NCBI GenBank assembly: GCA_013396995.1
Contig: VWZP01003807.1
Coordinates: 372,001 to 436,000, forward strand
DNA: 64,000 nt
Direction: 5' to 3'
Source of the DNA: Dicaeum eximium
Lineage: Eukaryota; Chordata; Aves; Passeriformes; Dicaeidae
In this document: positions 13,801 through 26,918 of the stretch, in pieces
Numbering within the stretch: position 1 is the stretch's first letter
Layout of the letters: each line of letters opens with the position of its first letter
The notes under the pieces: generated by a model
The model's database searches: none
Told to the model about the DNA's origin: nothing
Seen by the model: the letters and a program-made list of their open reading frames with translations, nothing else
Program-made: the position numbers and the translations under genes

Positions 13801-15394
13801 AAACTACTGGGGTTGAAAGTTCAGTTCAAAAGACAACTACTCCATAATTCCTATTAATGTAGTTCCTTTTCTAAAAATTCTCTAAGTTACTGGAAATTAA
13901 GTTCATGTTTTCTTTTCTTCATATCCAAAAATATAATTCCCAGAAATTTTTAGACCTTTTCTTTCTTTCAGTCTCCTCTTAATGGTTGCAGAATCGCTTC
14001 ATATTTGTTTCTTCTTTAAGGTCTCAATTAATTGTATTTAGTTTCATAAGTATTTAGGGTGTCTGCAAGATTCAGACGTTACCAACTGTTACAGAAATGT
14101 GATTAAGAATAGGTATAGGAATCAGAATAGGAATAAGAGTAGGGGAAAGAAATATCAAAATATAGATGTATCATATTCCACTGTTTAATTGTTTTTACGC
14201 CAACATCTCAAAAGTAAGTCCAATTTTCTATTTTGCTCAATTTTGCTTTATTTTTGACCTTAAATTTAAGGTCACTTCAACAATACAAATAATTGTAAAC
14301 ACACAAAGATAGGGATTTTTTTCCTTCTGTAATATAGAAGGGAAAATCAACTGAAATATACAGGTATGTGCTTAGTTCATTCTTTTCAAAGAAATAAGCG
14401 CTACAAAATATGTAGATTATAAGGAGGGACAGGGGGGCCAGAGGTGGAACCAAGCAAGGATAGGAAAAACATAATCCTAACATGAAAAACATACAAATAA
14501 AGAGGCCTTCAGCTTTGCACTGGAGGGTGTCAAACATAAAGCTTGATTTTAATAAAGGGTATACATCAAAGAAACAGAACTTCAGATATTGTTCTGTTTT
14601 CTCTGGGTCAAAATCAGGTCCTGCAACAGAAGGAAAAATGAAAAGCTATCTCAGTTGGAATAAATTGTGGGGAAAAATAAGGTAACATGAAGAACTTGAA
14701 CCTTCATTGGCTTTGAAAACAGTTAGAAAAACCATTATTCCCCATGTCCTTTTCTCATTGTGCTTGTTACCACAGCAGACCTTCAGCAACAGAACTCACT
14801 CTGCAGAACTAAGACAGTTGGTTGTCCCTGGTCAGAAAAGCATTCATGAAGACAGCTGAGCTAATCAGGCACATCTTAACACTTGAACAAGAACAAAGAA
14901 TTTGTTCCAAGTCAAGTCCTGAATCTGGTTTGAAAATTCACAGATATATCAATTACATCCAGATGACAGAATTTGACCATGATCTAAACTTCATTGAGAT
15001 TTCTGAGAGTTTTTGGAATTTTCTAATTGGACACAGTGACAGTTTCTCAGTTTGACTTTAGTGATATTCAATAAAATACATCTCCATTGAACTTTGTCTC
15101 TTGTTGCTTCCTGTTAAGACCATACTGGGTGAGTAGTTAACACCTCACAGGTTTGGCTAATGAAAAAGCCATATTTTTAAATATTTCTGCTTGAACTGTA
15201 CAAAGTTGTTTATATTGATGGTTTCTATTTAAAAATATAAATAATTTCCTTAGTTAAAAATGAAAAAAAAAATTTCTGTTATTCTTAGAGAGAAACTAAA
15301 CCAACGTATATGAAAGCCTAGATTTAAAAAGAGGGATTTGCTTTAGATTCTGGAATACCTTTATTTAGAAATATTTTTGCATTTTTTCCTGTTA

Positions 15395-15607
15395 CTAAGA
15401 ATTCTCTTCTAGTTCATATTTGACTGCCACGTGTCCCCATCGTGGTGTGGGGTGCTTGGCTGACTTGGGCTTGTTGTGCCTTAAAACTGTGTAAACTGGC
15501 AACTGGCTAACTGCTTCAAAAGACCTGGATTTTGCAGTAAAGGGGCTCTCCTTTGCACTGCCTGGGGACTCTGCGCCGCTCTGCATTGTCACACTAAAGT
15601 CATTCAG
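15395..15607 (-). other. Candidate terminal coding exon (unproven)
   Basis: On the minus strand, a pyrimidine-rich stretch ending 'ttctctgctttggtaatag' forms a fair splice acceptor just before 15607. From there one frame stays open for 70 codons in phase 0 and ends in tandem stops TAG TAA (TAG at 15395-15397). An AATAAA poly(A) signal follows about 30 bases past the stop, near 15360. The segment is visibly richer in G and C than its neighbours. The predicted residues are rich in Ser, Lys and Pro, with a PTPRWGHVAV stretch near the end. I do not recognise the protein. No upstream exon was identified, and chance or a processed pseudogene remains quite possible. If real, it would be the last exon of a minus-strand gene. 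Confidence 0.22.
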
Positions 15608-16002
15608 CTATTACCAAAGCAGAGAAAATAAATCTGTAATCTGTGACTTTTGTCACAGAAGAGAGGTGATGTGACATTTGTGTTCCAGCATTAATTTACT
15701 TAATTATTTATATAAAGACAGAGACTGCCAAGAATCAACAACCAACAGAGAAAACTCTTCTTTACTTGTGAAACTTATCCATATAATTTTAGATCAGAAT
15801 AGAGTCTGATAGAAGGCACAGAATGCAACCTAAATTTGTCTATACAAATATGTTGGGGGTGATATTAGACATTAATGGATGTTTACTAGGATATCACTGG
15901 GTTTGATATGTACTTCAGGGGCTACACTATTGGATGAGGCAACCACTGCCAGAGTCTAACTTGTGAGTCTAATATCTTTTCCTCCACTATTTAAATGTGT
16001 TT

Positions 16003-16031
16003 TTCCTTTTTTTTTTTTGTTTTCCTTGCAG
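16003..16031 (+). other. Strong splice-acceptor-like sequence
   Basis: A near-uninterrupted pyrimidine tract (about 27 bases) ends in TTGCAG at 16026-16031, an excellent match to a vertebrate 3' splice site. One frame after it stays open for about 60 codons to a TAA at 16210-16212, but the peptide is low-complexity (Phe, Lys, Ile) and unrecognised. T-rich tracts often mimic acceptors in AT-rich bird DNA. Confidence 0.15.
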
Positions 16032-16174
16032 ACATTTTAAAAAAATTATTTCAGTATCTTTTCATAGCAAATTTATTATTAAAGAAACAGGCAAAAGAAA
16101 TTGTTTTAATTGCAACAGGAAAATTAGAGACTTCTGCTTCCTGCTTTTCGTGACTTTCAGTGGGTCAGCTCACT

Positions 16175-16207
16175 TTTTTGATTTCTCATTATTTGAGAAA
16201 TCAAAAA
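16175..16207. repeat. Perfect 14-bp inverted repeat, 5-nt loop
   Basis: The arm TTTTTGATTTCTCA (16175-16188) pairs perfectly with TGAGAAATCAAAAA (16194-16207) across a TTATT loop. Neither strand gives a stable GC-rich stem, and nothing around it looks like a microRNA precursor or terminator. It is most likely a chance or relic palindrome. Confidence 0.75.
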
Positions 16208-17259
16208 TATAAAAGAGTAGTCTCTCCTAGTCTATGTCAGCTGATATCCATTCATTCTTCCAGGTATTATATTTTTCCTTTCTTACAAAAAATAGTCTTA
16301 GCATTTTCTTAACTGTCTTATTTCACACTTCAAGGCTTCTATTTCTAAAATTCAAGGTATCTGATTTCTATTTTATGTATTTTTAATGTTTTTTATGTAT
16401 TTTTCTCTCTTAGTTTTACTGCCAACAGAGAGTTGAAACAAAATTAGCACAGGAGAAATGGCACAATGTTCTATATTTATACAGTTATTAAATTTTAAAA
16501 AAAAATCAAACCTATACAATGATTTTTTTTCTTTTGTCTTAGGATATTCTGTACTACTTGAAATAATTTTGTCCTTATTCAAATAGAGAATATCCAAAAA
16601 AACAAAAGAATATGCTATGATAAATGTTAATTAGTGCAAAAAAATATAGCTAGAGCCTTGTTCTACTCAAATTTTCACTCTTTCAAGTGCTTATATTTTG
16701 TAAAGATTCAGTTGTCATCTATTATCCTTATTAAAACAGAAGTATCTTTCTGAAAGTGGGATCTCACCAGAAGTCAAAAAATATATAGTCACAGTTGTCT
16801 GCCCATAGTTTAATTTTCCCATTCTACTGATCTCTACCTCCCCCCAGTTCCTTCCTCTAGAAATATGAGTAGATCTTTCCTTACTTTCTGTCATGTTTAA
16901 ATCTTTATCCTAAAACTAATTAATTAATTTAAATTTTAATAATTAATAAAATTATTCCAATTACATACATGGATATTGGTATTGGTTAAATACATATATT
17001 GGACTGATTTGTTGATACTGAATTCAAACGATCATTCAGGATGTAATTTTTTGAGAAAATCCTTGGGGAGAAACGAAACCTTTTATTTTTTTAATCCCTT
17101 ACCAACACATGGATGTAGCATAACGTAGAAAATATACTAGCAACCTGTCATGAGAACAGCTTACCAACCGATAGCAACAGAGATATTCTCATAGTATCTT
17201 ACAAAAAAAAGTTTGAAGACAATTGTGATATAAAGAATATATAGAAAAAATTGAATCCT

Positions 17260-17372
17260 CCTTTTTTTTTTTTTTGGTTTGGTTTGGTTTGATTTGACTT
17301 TTTTGGCTTTTTTATTTATTTGTTTAGGGGTTTTTTGTTGGTGGTGTTTTTTTTTTGTGTGTGTGTATGTTT
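17260..17372. repeat. T-rich low-complexity tract with GGTTT and GT units
   Basis: A T run is followed by three GGTTT units, more T-rich sequence, another T run and (GT)n near 17355-17366. The low complexity explains the lysine-rich minus-strand open frame over it, which should not be taken as a protein. Confidence 0.85.
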
Positions 17373-17782
17373 CTGGAGGAAAGAGCAAGGTTTGATTTAT
17401 AGCACAATAAGGAAAACAGAAGGAAAGTCTTCATGCTGCAGGTGATAACACTTTGAAAAACTGTTCATAATACATACAAAAAAAATCCCAGTCTTGAGGG
17501 TAAAACCCGATCAAGAACGGTTTCTTGAATGCAGTTGAGTACTACCTCATATTCTCCATGAGCATGTTTTCATGGGTAGACTAACAGTTACAGAATCATC
17601 AATACACACATTAATGTGCTCACATCTTATTTGTGTAAAATCATTAGTAAATTAAAATGCACATCTCTTTAAAGTGTATATACCTATGATGATTTATAAC
17701 CTGAAGATGATCTGATTTTCATAATTCAGTCTTTAAAAGCACTAGAGTAGTTGCTGTCATTGTAGTGGAAAATACTATTCCT

Positions 17783-18435
17783 GCCACCGTTTAACATCTT
17801 TGTTGGTGGCATGGACAGTGGGAAGAAATGCTCCCCCCCAGCAAGTTTGCTGATGACTCCAAGCTGTGTGGTGCTCTCTGAAGGGACACACTGGAGGGAA
17901 AGGACACCACCTAGAGAGACCTTGGCAGGCCTGAGAGGTGTGAACCTCATGAGTTTTAACAAGGCCAGGTGCAAGGTCCTACTTGTGGATCAGGGCAATC
18001 CCAACCACAGCTACAGGCTGAGTGCATAATGGATTGAGAACAATGTTGGGGAGAAGGACTTGGGGTGTTGGTGGACAAGAAATTCAACATGACCCAGCAC
18101 TGTGTGCGTGCAGCCCAGAAAGCCAAACATATCCTGGGCTGCAGAAGTGGGTCCAGCAGGTTAAGGGAAGTGATTCGCCCAACCTGAGCTCTGCTCTGGT
18201 GAGACCCCACCAGGAATACAGCATTCAGCTTCGGGGTCCCCACCATAAGAAGGGTATGAACCTGTTTAGGTGAGTCCAGAGGGCCACAAAGATGATCAGA
18301 GGGCTGGAGTACCTCTGCTGTGGAGAGGCTGAAAGAGTTGAGATTGTTCAGCCTGGAAAAGGAGAGGCTAGGGGGAAACCTTCCAGCAACTTTCCAGTAC
18401 TTAAAGGGAGCTGACAAGAGAGTTGGAGAGGGACT
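17783..18435 (+). mobile_element. CR1 LINE fragment lacking its 3' tail, plus strand
   Basis: A plus-strand CR1 piece covering RT motif C to the end of ORF2. At 17846-17857 a frame reads FADD, the reverse-transcriptase catalytic pair, here intact in local sequence. Blocks such as 'cagcccagaaagccaaac' (near 18110), 'gagaccccaccaggaata' (near 18201) and 'aagatgatcagagggctgg' (near 18289) match CR1 ORF2. Homology stops abruptly near 18435, at the point 'gttggagagggact', just before the 3' UTR. CR1 copies normally keep their 3' end, because reverse transcription starts there, so a later deletion or rearrangement probably removed it. A long minus-strand open frame over this region (17956-18615) is an antisense shadow. 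Confidence 0.9.
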
Positions 18436-21400
18436 ACATATACATATTGAAATCCAGCTACATGAAGGAAAGGTAATGAACATCATGATGAAAGAAAGAA
18501 TGTCATCCTTTTCCCCAGTGAGTAGGGGTGTGCTTTCTTGAGAGCAGCCTGTGACACTAGAGTCAGGAACGGACATATATTTCCTACCTGCTGCAGAGCA
18601 TTGTGTCTCCAGCATCCTACATCATGTATGTAAAGTCAAGGAATCAGAAAGAAACTACAACACTGACACTGGTGATACTGCAACAGGAAAATGGAAAGCA
18701 TGGAAATATTCAAGGAAGAAAGCTAAGCATTATGCTTATGTCACACCTGCAGAAAAATGTCTGCAATGTTCAATAAAAATGTGTTTAGAAATAAGCAGGT
18801 TGATATATTTTTATCTCAAAAGAATGATCACGTTCTTTCCAGTCCATTATGAATGAAAAAAACAAAGCATCCCAGGCAGCACCATTGTTATTTCTAGTAG
18901 GATTCCCTAAGGACTGGTACCAATCAATGATAGTCACAATTCCTTTCAGTTCTCTGGAAGTAAATTTGAAAAAAAACACTCTTGATAAAATTTTCTGATG
19001 ACACAAACATTGGCAATGTGGTAAATTGATGAGCAAGACATAGCAATCACACAGAGTTATTGAGAGTACTTAATAACTCTGACCCATTCAAAGAAGTATC
19101 TTTGTGCAGCTAAACATTAGTTATGTTTTTAAGGAATGAGGAACAACTTCTGAAAAAAAGTGATTCTGAGACCTATCTAGAGTACATAAAACCAATCTGA
19201 GCTCCCATGATAAACTTGTGACAAAAAGGCTTATTTTGATCTTTTGCTGTGTAAGTAAGAAGAATAAAGAAATGCTGCTGAAATAGATATCAGGATATGG
19301 AAGTCATTCTTGTAAGCATATTTTAAAAGGGATATTGAAAAGGCTTACACGAATAAAAAAGAAAAACAAACCCAAAATTTACCATGAAGTATTCCAAAGA
19401 GGAAAAAAAATGCCTTTCAGTCAAAACCTTAATAAGTCTAACCTATTTAATTGACATACATCAGCAGAAAATATAGATGGTAGAAATTTTAAGGATAACT
19501 GATTTTTTAAGTTGTGCAACAAATGTTTCAGCAGCTAAGAGGGATTCTTCGGCTCCTGACATTCTCAGTTCAGTACTGAATAATTTCAAAGGTCTATTGT
19601 AGCTGAATACAAGCTGCCAAACACTTTCAAGGCTGAGGATATACCAAGGCCCACTGGTCCCCTTCAACTTGAAAATATGGGTTCTTAAAAGCCCTAATCC
19701 TACTGAGTCAAACCCAAAATATGCTGTGAATTTGATGCAAAAAGTAAAAGTATAATATGCTATACAACTGCCTCACTAGTTATTTGTATTGAATAGCTTT
19801 TACTGCAGGCTAATAAAATGTGCTTTATAAAAGATTAATTATGGGACCACAGTAATAGCTTTGTCTCTGTCATTATTAAGTCCATTCTTTTAATGAAATT
19901 TTCTTGAAAGAAAAAAATAATCCACAGAACTACTCAGCCTCTCTATCTTTTATCTTGTCCTCTTGTTTCAGAATCTAGCTTTTTTTTTTCTCCTCATTGT
20001 AGATGTTATTATTTGAAATGTATTTCATGCAGTTGTTTTTTTTATTATTTGGTATTTTTTTCCAACTTTAGATCTGTTCCTTCTTCCTGTTTTTAATTAA
20101 AAGGATTTATTAGCATCTGTAGGCATGTGAAGTTATTTACCAAATATTTATCATTTGAAACAGGTTCTAGACCTTATCTTTACATTGTAGAAGTAAATAT
20201 TACAAATTGTAGTATATTAAGCTTTTCTTTTATGGAAATAATTAATCTTAAAAGAGTAATGTATGGTGAAAATGTGCATGGATCCAAATATGGAATTTAT
20301 CCATCATAATATTAAGAGCCTTATTTCTCTCAGATTCTTAAAAGCTGGAAAAGGAGGCTCAACTGGTTGTGAAATATCCTTATGGTATACCCAAGCCTGA
20401 AATTCCTTTTGAAACATAGAAATATGAATTACCACTTCATCTCACAAAGCTATTAATTTATAAGTAGCAGTGTTTCCTTCTTCATCACATTTTAATTGGA
20501 AGTAGTGTCTATTATGATTTCTTCTAAGTTAAGTGTTCTCAGTAGATGTACAAGGGATCCTCCTATGATTTCAGATTTGGACCTTTTTTTTCAGTATCAC
20601 CAGACTCAAAGACAATTGTAGGAATGACACAGAAATGGAAACACTATCCTCTCTGAGATGCTGCATTTATATTTAATGGCATATAATATAAGCCATTAAT
20701 ATGACATATTAATATTTATCCAATAATATGACAATATATATCTACAAGGCTGAAGGCTTTGAAGAAACTTGATTGGGAAAACTCAGGATTTTTAAGGAAC
20801 AAAACCATAAGCAGTAAAGTTTTCAAGCAACATAGGTCAGCACAGACACATTTAATGTAAGTTCTGATTTGGATCTAGCCTTGTATTATTTTAGGTGCAT
20901 CAGAACTCTGCTTCTATTGGAAACGGGCTGAAATGGGAGGTTTAGAGGCAAAACCCTGGATTACACTGTTAATGAGAAATTTTTCCCAACCTACTTGTTA
21001 AGAATTTTTCTTATAAACATTTGAAGTTAAGCATATGTATCTCTGTCCTTTGCTTAACCTCTAACCTTCTGCACGTATTCAATTATTTAAACGTTGTCTT
21101 GCTTCCTCAACCCAAATCTGGACACTAGAAGAGTTCAGTGAGGAAATACAAGAGCAATAAATTCCTAATTCACAGGAAGGAGTTACAAGAAAATGTTCCA
21201 TCCAAAGTTTCTCACTTTATTTAGTTATGTGGTACTAAAAAATAAATTATTCCTATGAAGTTCCCAGAAAGAAATGTTCTTAAATTAAAGGAAGTTGTGA
21301 CTGACAAATAAATATAATTCTGAATTAAAACAGATTCTTCAGACACACCAGATGCATGTGTTGACTGGTTTTGATGGAAACTTGACATGCTAAGACACCC

Positions 21401-23057
21401 CAGCATGAGTGCTTTCTCTGTGTCTTTAACCAGATTTTGTACGAATATAAATCTCAGTCTACCACATAGTTTGGAGTGTAAAGTATATGGGATACAGATT
21501 TGTATTACATACAGCAGAAATAAGTTTCTCCAGTACTTTTTTGCATTACCTGTTTAACTCTACATTCAAACATATAGTTTTCTTGGGTTTTTTTATATGC
21601 TGAGAGCAATTGTGCACACATGCATCTAAGCTCCCTGCTGGCATAGTGATAACCTGCAGAGAGATATTTACTTAATGCTACACTGAGCAGATGAAACACT
21701 CTACACAATAACAGCTTCTGCTCCTGAATGTAAACAGGAAAATATCTTATAAGTGGTCCATACTCTTCAGAAACGCTTTTTCTACATTTGGATAGATTGC
21801 AACCATTTTCTCTTATAAATGATTTAGATTTCATAAATGGTTCAATGCACCTTTGCCTATTTTCTTCAAAACAAGAAGCAAAAAAAAAAGCTTTCATATA
21901 TCTTATGCATATGTTGAATATGAGGAAACAGAATAAGATATAAGAAATAAAGCTTAGGGAACTGTTCCTTTAACATTTCAGATACAAGTAAATATATTTT
22001 TAAATTATTTTTTTAACATAAAATAATCCCAAGTTTTCTGGAGGTGAAAGTCAAATTAACTTCAAGAAAAAAATGTTTGACCTTGAGTAAAATTCAAAAC
22101 TTTATTCAGGATTCTAATTTCAAGAAGACCTAGGCAGTATTATCTTTAAAGAAATATGAGCAGAATATATTACTAGAAGCAGAGAGGGGTCTTTTTGGGT
22201 TTTTTGTTTGTTTGTTTTGTTGGATTTTGTTTGTTTCTGTTTGTTTGTTTGTTTGTTTTTTGTTTGGGTTTTGTTTTGTTTTTGCTAAAAAGAACTACAG
22301 AAGAAAAGCAGTACAAAATATCATTGTAAAGGTCGCGGTTTTTATATAAAACATCTGACAATGAGCAGTAAAAAACCCAGCTCCACTGAAATTAATGGTC
22401 AAATTCCCAACTAAACTTTCCTAACAAAGAATACCAAAACTTCACTCTTAATAAAGAGAAAAATTCTTAATTGGAAGTGTTAAAAAAACAAACCCAAAAC
22501 CTAGATTATGTAGGATGAAGTTACTTGAACCTCTTAAGGAAGCTGAATTCAGGGTCTCTCTAATTCCCTTATCTAGTAAATTACAATGCACCCAAATAAT
22601 GAATTAGGCCCAATCTTTGTATGATATTGAATAGGTTTTTAAGGACTGTTATGAAGGCACAGCTTCCATTATAGTGAGACAAAAAATTGAGGGTCCTGGC
22701 ACCTTTTTTCTTTTTGTCTGAATAAAACATGGTGCTTGGGTGTCTTTCCAGAGATTCTACCTATTTCAATATATTACACGATTTCAATGTATCTTGTAAT
22801 CTATTTATCATAATCTATGCATTTTGTTAATCATTTTTCTGTGTATTTCATAACCTTGTCTAGCACAGAAAGAACATGTCAGACTATTTTTCTTGCTATG
22901 ATAAAAGACTGAGAGTTTATCAGACTGGTTATTTTACATTTCAGATTTTTTTTTCTCCTTTCAGTGTTTAGCAAATTTGTTCCTTACAATATCCCCGTAG
23001 TACCAGTACATTTTTCAGCACACAATGGAAAAAAGGCTCAGATGGAGCCTTCTGTCT
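18436..23057. other. Unique AT-rich DNA, no gene seen
   Basis: About 4.6 kb with no recognisable gene or transposon. It contains a near-palindrome at 20695-20713 (ATTAATATG-a-CATATTAAT) and a GTTT-rich tract at 22192-22284. The minus-strand 130-codon frame at 21505-21897 is the longest in non-repeat DNA here, but it shows no family resemblance and is within what chance gives in AT-rich sequence. Confidence 0.55.
22192..22284. repeat. (GTTT)n simple repeat, imperfect
   Basis: A run of about 90 bases built from TTTG/TTTTG units with interruptions. It reads as (AAAC)n on the minus strand and produces a spurious Lys/Asn/Thr-rich open frame. Confidence 0.9.
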
Positions 23058-23322
23058 TTCACTTTGTTCCTATTGCCTCTGTCACTTGGCATCACTGAAA
23101 AGAACCTGAGTCCAACATTCATGTACCCTCCCTTCAGGTATTTATGTCTATTTATGAGACTTCCCCTCAGCCTTGTCTTCTCCAAACTGAAAAGTCACAG
23201 CTCTCAGTCTTTCCTCATAAAAGAGATGAATCAGTCCCTGCTGGCAATAATCCTCCTAGTGCAGCCTTGGACACCATTGGCTTTCTTTGCCACAAGGATG
23301 TATTGCTGACTCATGGTGGCAC
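23058..23322 (-). mobile_element. Old CR1 LINE fragment, minus strand
   Basis: A diverged antisense CR1 piece. Recognisable blocks are 'ctctgtcacttggcatcac' (near 23078), 'gacttcccctcagccttg' (near 23159), 'cagtctttcctcataa' (near 23205), 'ccattggctttctttgcc' (near 23274) and 'ttgctgactcatgg' (near 23302). These are the C-terminal ORF2 and upper 3' UTR of a CR1 subfamily different from the 3.4 kb copy. A section between about 23232 and 23245 is missing relative to relatives known to me. Neither terminus is clear, and divergence suggests an old insertion. Confidence 0.8.
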
Positions 23323-26300
23323 ACGGCAAATTCCCTGTTTATTTGATGGAGAACTTAATTATTCTGAAAATTCATGATTATTCATTTGCATTCAATTATT
23401 TAAAAAAATATAACCAGCTAGTTTTGATCTTCTTAGCTTTCTAAGTGAAGGTTGGCTTACTGAAGAAGACTGCACTGTGTGTCTCAACAGCCCTGTTCTC
23501 TCTACCTCATTCATTTCTTGACTCTTTTCTGGTTCTTTAAGTTGAACACCCCCAACAAGACATGTCTTGTCTCTATGACTGGGAATCACATACATAATTT
23601 TATGTCTGTTTTCTCAGCACTAATCATATATACAGAGGAAGGACTCTGGGACACCCCCCACTGAGAAGATCAGGGTGAAAAAGGAGCAATGGGATGTTGC
23701 AGGCAACCATGTGGTGTGGTATCTTTGCTTAATCTCTCTTTTTCACTCACTTTCTTTTCCCTTTCCTGCCTCTCCTCCCGTTTCTTCCTCTCTACACCAC
23801 TTTTACTCTTAAATACAATCCGTGGTAGTGACTTCTGCATATGGTCTCCTTTGCACCTTAATTCAGGCAGAGGCATCTCTTATAATTGGATCATAGCAGT
23901 GGTTATCCTTGTTTTGTCTGTAGTTACACACATGGCCTGTGGCATGGTTAAACACATCAGGAAGAAAATTATTTCGTTTCTGCTACAGAAGAAACCTGGT
24001 GTATTTTTCAGTAAATGGAAGGGGGAAGAGCTCATGCTCATTCATGTGAAGAATGGCTTCCCAAGTTCTGTTGAAAAAAATTAATGGAAATAAGATTTTG
24101 CAGAGCAACCTCAAGAATAGTAAATTTTTTTTGTCATAGCCCAGATTTTCATGCATTTACTTCCTGAAGATCAAACCATACTTCAGTCTGTGCATATGTA
24201 GTTTCTATTAATATCACTGCCAACTGAAAATTTAGTGTAAAGATTCAGTACACCCATAAGTCCCAGTTTTAGTTACAAACGTAACTGAAGGCAGAAAACA
24301 AGGCAGACCAGTCTATAAATGCCTTGAGATTTACAGGCTTAAAAGCCCCATAGGAGATGGTCTGTGTTGGGCATCTGTGAATTGGTCTACACACAAACAT
24401 GGATTATATATTCTAAAGACATAAGGCGAGTTGCAGTGTGCAGATTCCTTCTACTCACCTTTAGTACTGGACTCATTACAGCTTCAGCTGAGTTTTCACC
24501 ATGTCCAGTCAAATCAGCGAGGTCTGTCAATAGAGAGCAGGATCGGCTTAATGTTATTTCAGCCAAATTGTGCTACTGGAAATGTCATTCACATGACTCT
24601 GGAAGCTTAGCTGCTGTCCCATCTATGCTTCCTATTCCTTTCTCAAGACCTGGATCCATGAAGAAAGGCTTCTAGTCATTTAATTAGACATAATTAATAA
24701 TTAGATAATTAGAGACAGACATCAAATTGATATCTTCTCTTTCATAATGCAAATATAAAGTTACTTGGAATTTAGTTGTGTGTCATCAGAGGATAATTTC
24801 ATCTGAATATGGATTTTTGGATGAGGACCTTTAGCTTTCAAATCCAGTTATGAGAATGTTTTGGTTTGGGATGCCATGCTAGCTATGTAATTTTTTATTT
24901 TCTACAGGAACACAACCTATATGTCTCTTTTTCCACTTCTGAAAGCATTTCAAATTCCTTTGTCCTAGCAGTGCATGAATCACTTAAACACAGAACAAAT
25001 TTTACTTTTCCACTTTATTACTACTTTCAACCCAAAGATCAGCTTCATGTGGTTTTGAATACAGCACAACATGATTTGAAAAAACTTAATTTTAGTCTAA
25101 CAAACTTAATTTTTAAATCCTAGCTACAATCAAAAGCATGAGACTAATGTTTTTACCTTATGACATCCAAACTTCTATAATTTATTCTGAAGTAACTTGT
25201 AATATAAAAGATAGGAAAGAAGAGGCTTATTTAAATGGTATTTATACTTTATAAACAGCTTACATTTTTCATATATATATCCAGATATAAAAAATGGTCC
25301 CTTAGCCTCCTTTAGATTAAGAAAGTAATTTATTGTTAAAAGGAGAGTTGATTGATACTCAGTTTGAAATTTTAATAGTCATTGACACCAATAGGTGCTA
25401 TATTGATCTCTAATAAGCAGACACACAGAATTAAATTCTATTACTTCCTCCTTAATGCATTACATTTGTAGTCTCAAATATTTAAATGTTTACTACTTTT
25501 ATTTAATAAAGATGATATACTATCTGCAAAAATAAAAACTGCAAAGTATAACTGCTCTTTCTGTACTTTGGAAAGGAATATAAAAAAATGCTCAAGAAAT
25601 GAAGAACAGAATGCATAGTACATTTCATATTTGCAAATAATTCAAAATAGCACTTGAAACTGTCCAAAACTCTTTTTTATATCATATACTGTAAGAAACT
25701 GTTCCAGGCCACTTTCATGAAATTGTATGTGTCAGTAAAAATATTCTGTTAAAATTTTACTTTTAAATGTGTTTACTTTAACTTCTTGATCATTTTGCAT
25801 TTCACATGAAATTTTTTTTCTAACACAACATATTACATTTCCAAATGCAGATTTACTCAGTTTGACATTACTAGAATTCACACCATTAAATCCCTATGCT
25901 TCACTTTGAAAATTGATACTCTACTATCAATAGATTTTTAACTGCCATATATGAAATATTGAAGTAATTAAATGCAGTATCTAGTTCAGGTTTGCAGAAA
26001 TTCTAGATGTATTTTTCTTGTTTCTATGAATAGATTAATAAATGAATCCTAGTAAATATATTAATTTTTTAATGTTTCATCTTCTAAAATGTTTTTATTC
26101 ATATTGACCCTATAGTCATATAATAGCCATGCCAAAGTCCAACTAGTAATACTAACTTATGTTGTTTTAAGGAAGAAAGTCTTCACCCTGGAATCCTAGA
26201 ACTCTATTAATAATTGGAGGGACTTTATTTATCTAAGAAGAAAAAAAACTCTCAATAAATTCAAGATACTAAGATTACTGCTATCTTTACTTTGTTGATA

Positions 26301-26918
26301 TCTGCTATTGCTCTTTTCTTGAGCAATCCGGTGGAAAATGTTATGTTCTACTGCAATATTTTTAGTCTGGTTTGTGAATGTTGTCATTAAAAGAACAGGC
26401 ACTATTATAAATTACAGTCATTTCTAGATTTCAAAAGAACTGAGAACACAGTATTTGGTGCTTATAATCCATCTTCAAAATGAATCAGATGTTGTAGCTA
26501 TATTTGCAATGCTGTTGACACACGACTAATAGTCCAAACACAGTCTAATGATAACTTAAACCCAATACTTCAGACACGAGACCTATGAAAAAGTAGGTTT
26601 TTGAATCTAGGAAGATATGTGCAGTTGTCACAAGGCTGTTAATTTGTATTGAGTTTACGATGAATTTGCCCAATATTATATCTACCTTGTGATAGCAAGT
26701 GAAATACGTGCATGCAGTCATATTTTACTCTCATTGTTCTGTAGAAGGCATGTGTTGTAAATTATTATCTAGGAAATTTTCCTCTCCTGTACATCCCTGG
26801 GTAAGAAACCCAGATTCAACTGACTTCAGTTAATTTTTTAATATATGTCTAGCACATATTTAAAATATTGAAGCATTGATAAAGAAGAGACAAAAAGATA
26901 TTTTGAGGTGATAATAGC
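23323..26918. other. Unique AT-rich DNA, no gene seen
   Basis: About 3.6 kb with no assured gene. A pyrimidine-rich, strand-asymmetric patch occupies about 23728-23805. The 103-codon plus-strand frame at 24364-24675 lies in a segment with slightly more mixed composition but has no recognised domain. The remainder is plain AT-rich sequence. Confidence 0.55.

Larger units (their letters stand above)
13801..17782. other. Unique AT-rich DNA with two weak candidates
   Basis: About 4 kb without an assured gene. A short AGGAAT-like patch lies at about 14101-14150. A candidate minus-strand exon at 15395-15607, an acceptor-like signal at 16003-16031, a hairpin at 16175-16207 and a T-rich simple tract at 17260-17372 are listed separately. 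An AATTAATTAA-type patch lies near 16917-16950. Confidence 0.55.

Noticed and set aside
17956..18615. Minus-strand open frame of 219 codons, the longest in the window
   Set aside because: It lies antisense to the plus-strand CR1 at 17783-18435 and reads the complement of LINE sequence; no independent homology.
21505..21897. Minus-strand 130-codon frame in non-repeat DNA
   Set aside because: No recognisable domain or splice context; a frame this long is plausible by chance in 64 kb of AT-rich sequence read in six frames.
24364..24675. Plus-strand 103-codon frame
   Set aside because: Mixed composition drew attention, but no domain or splice context was found.
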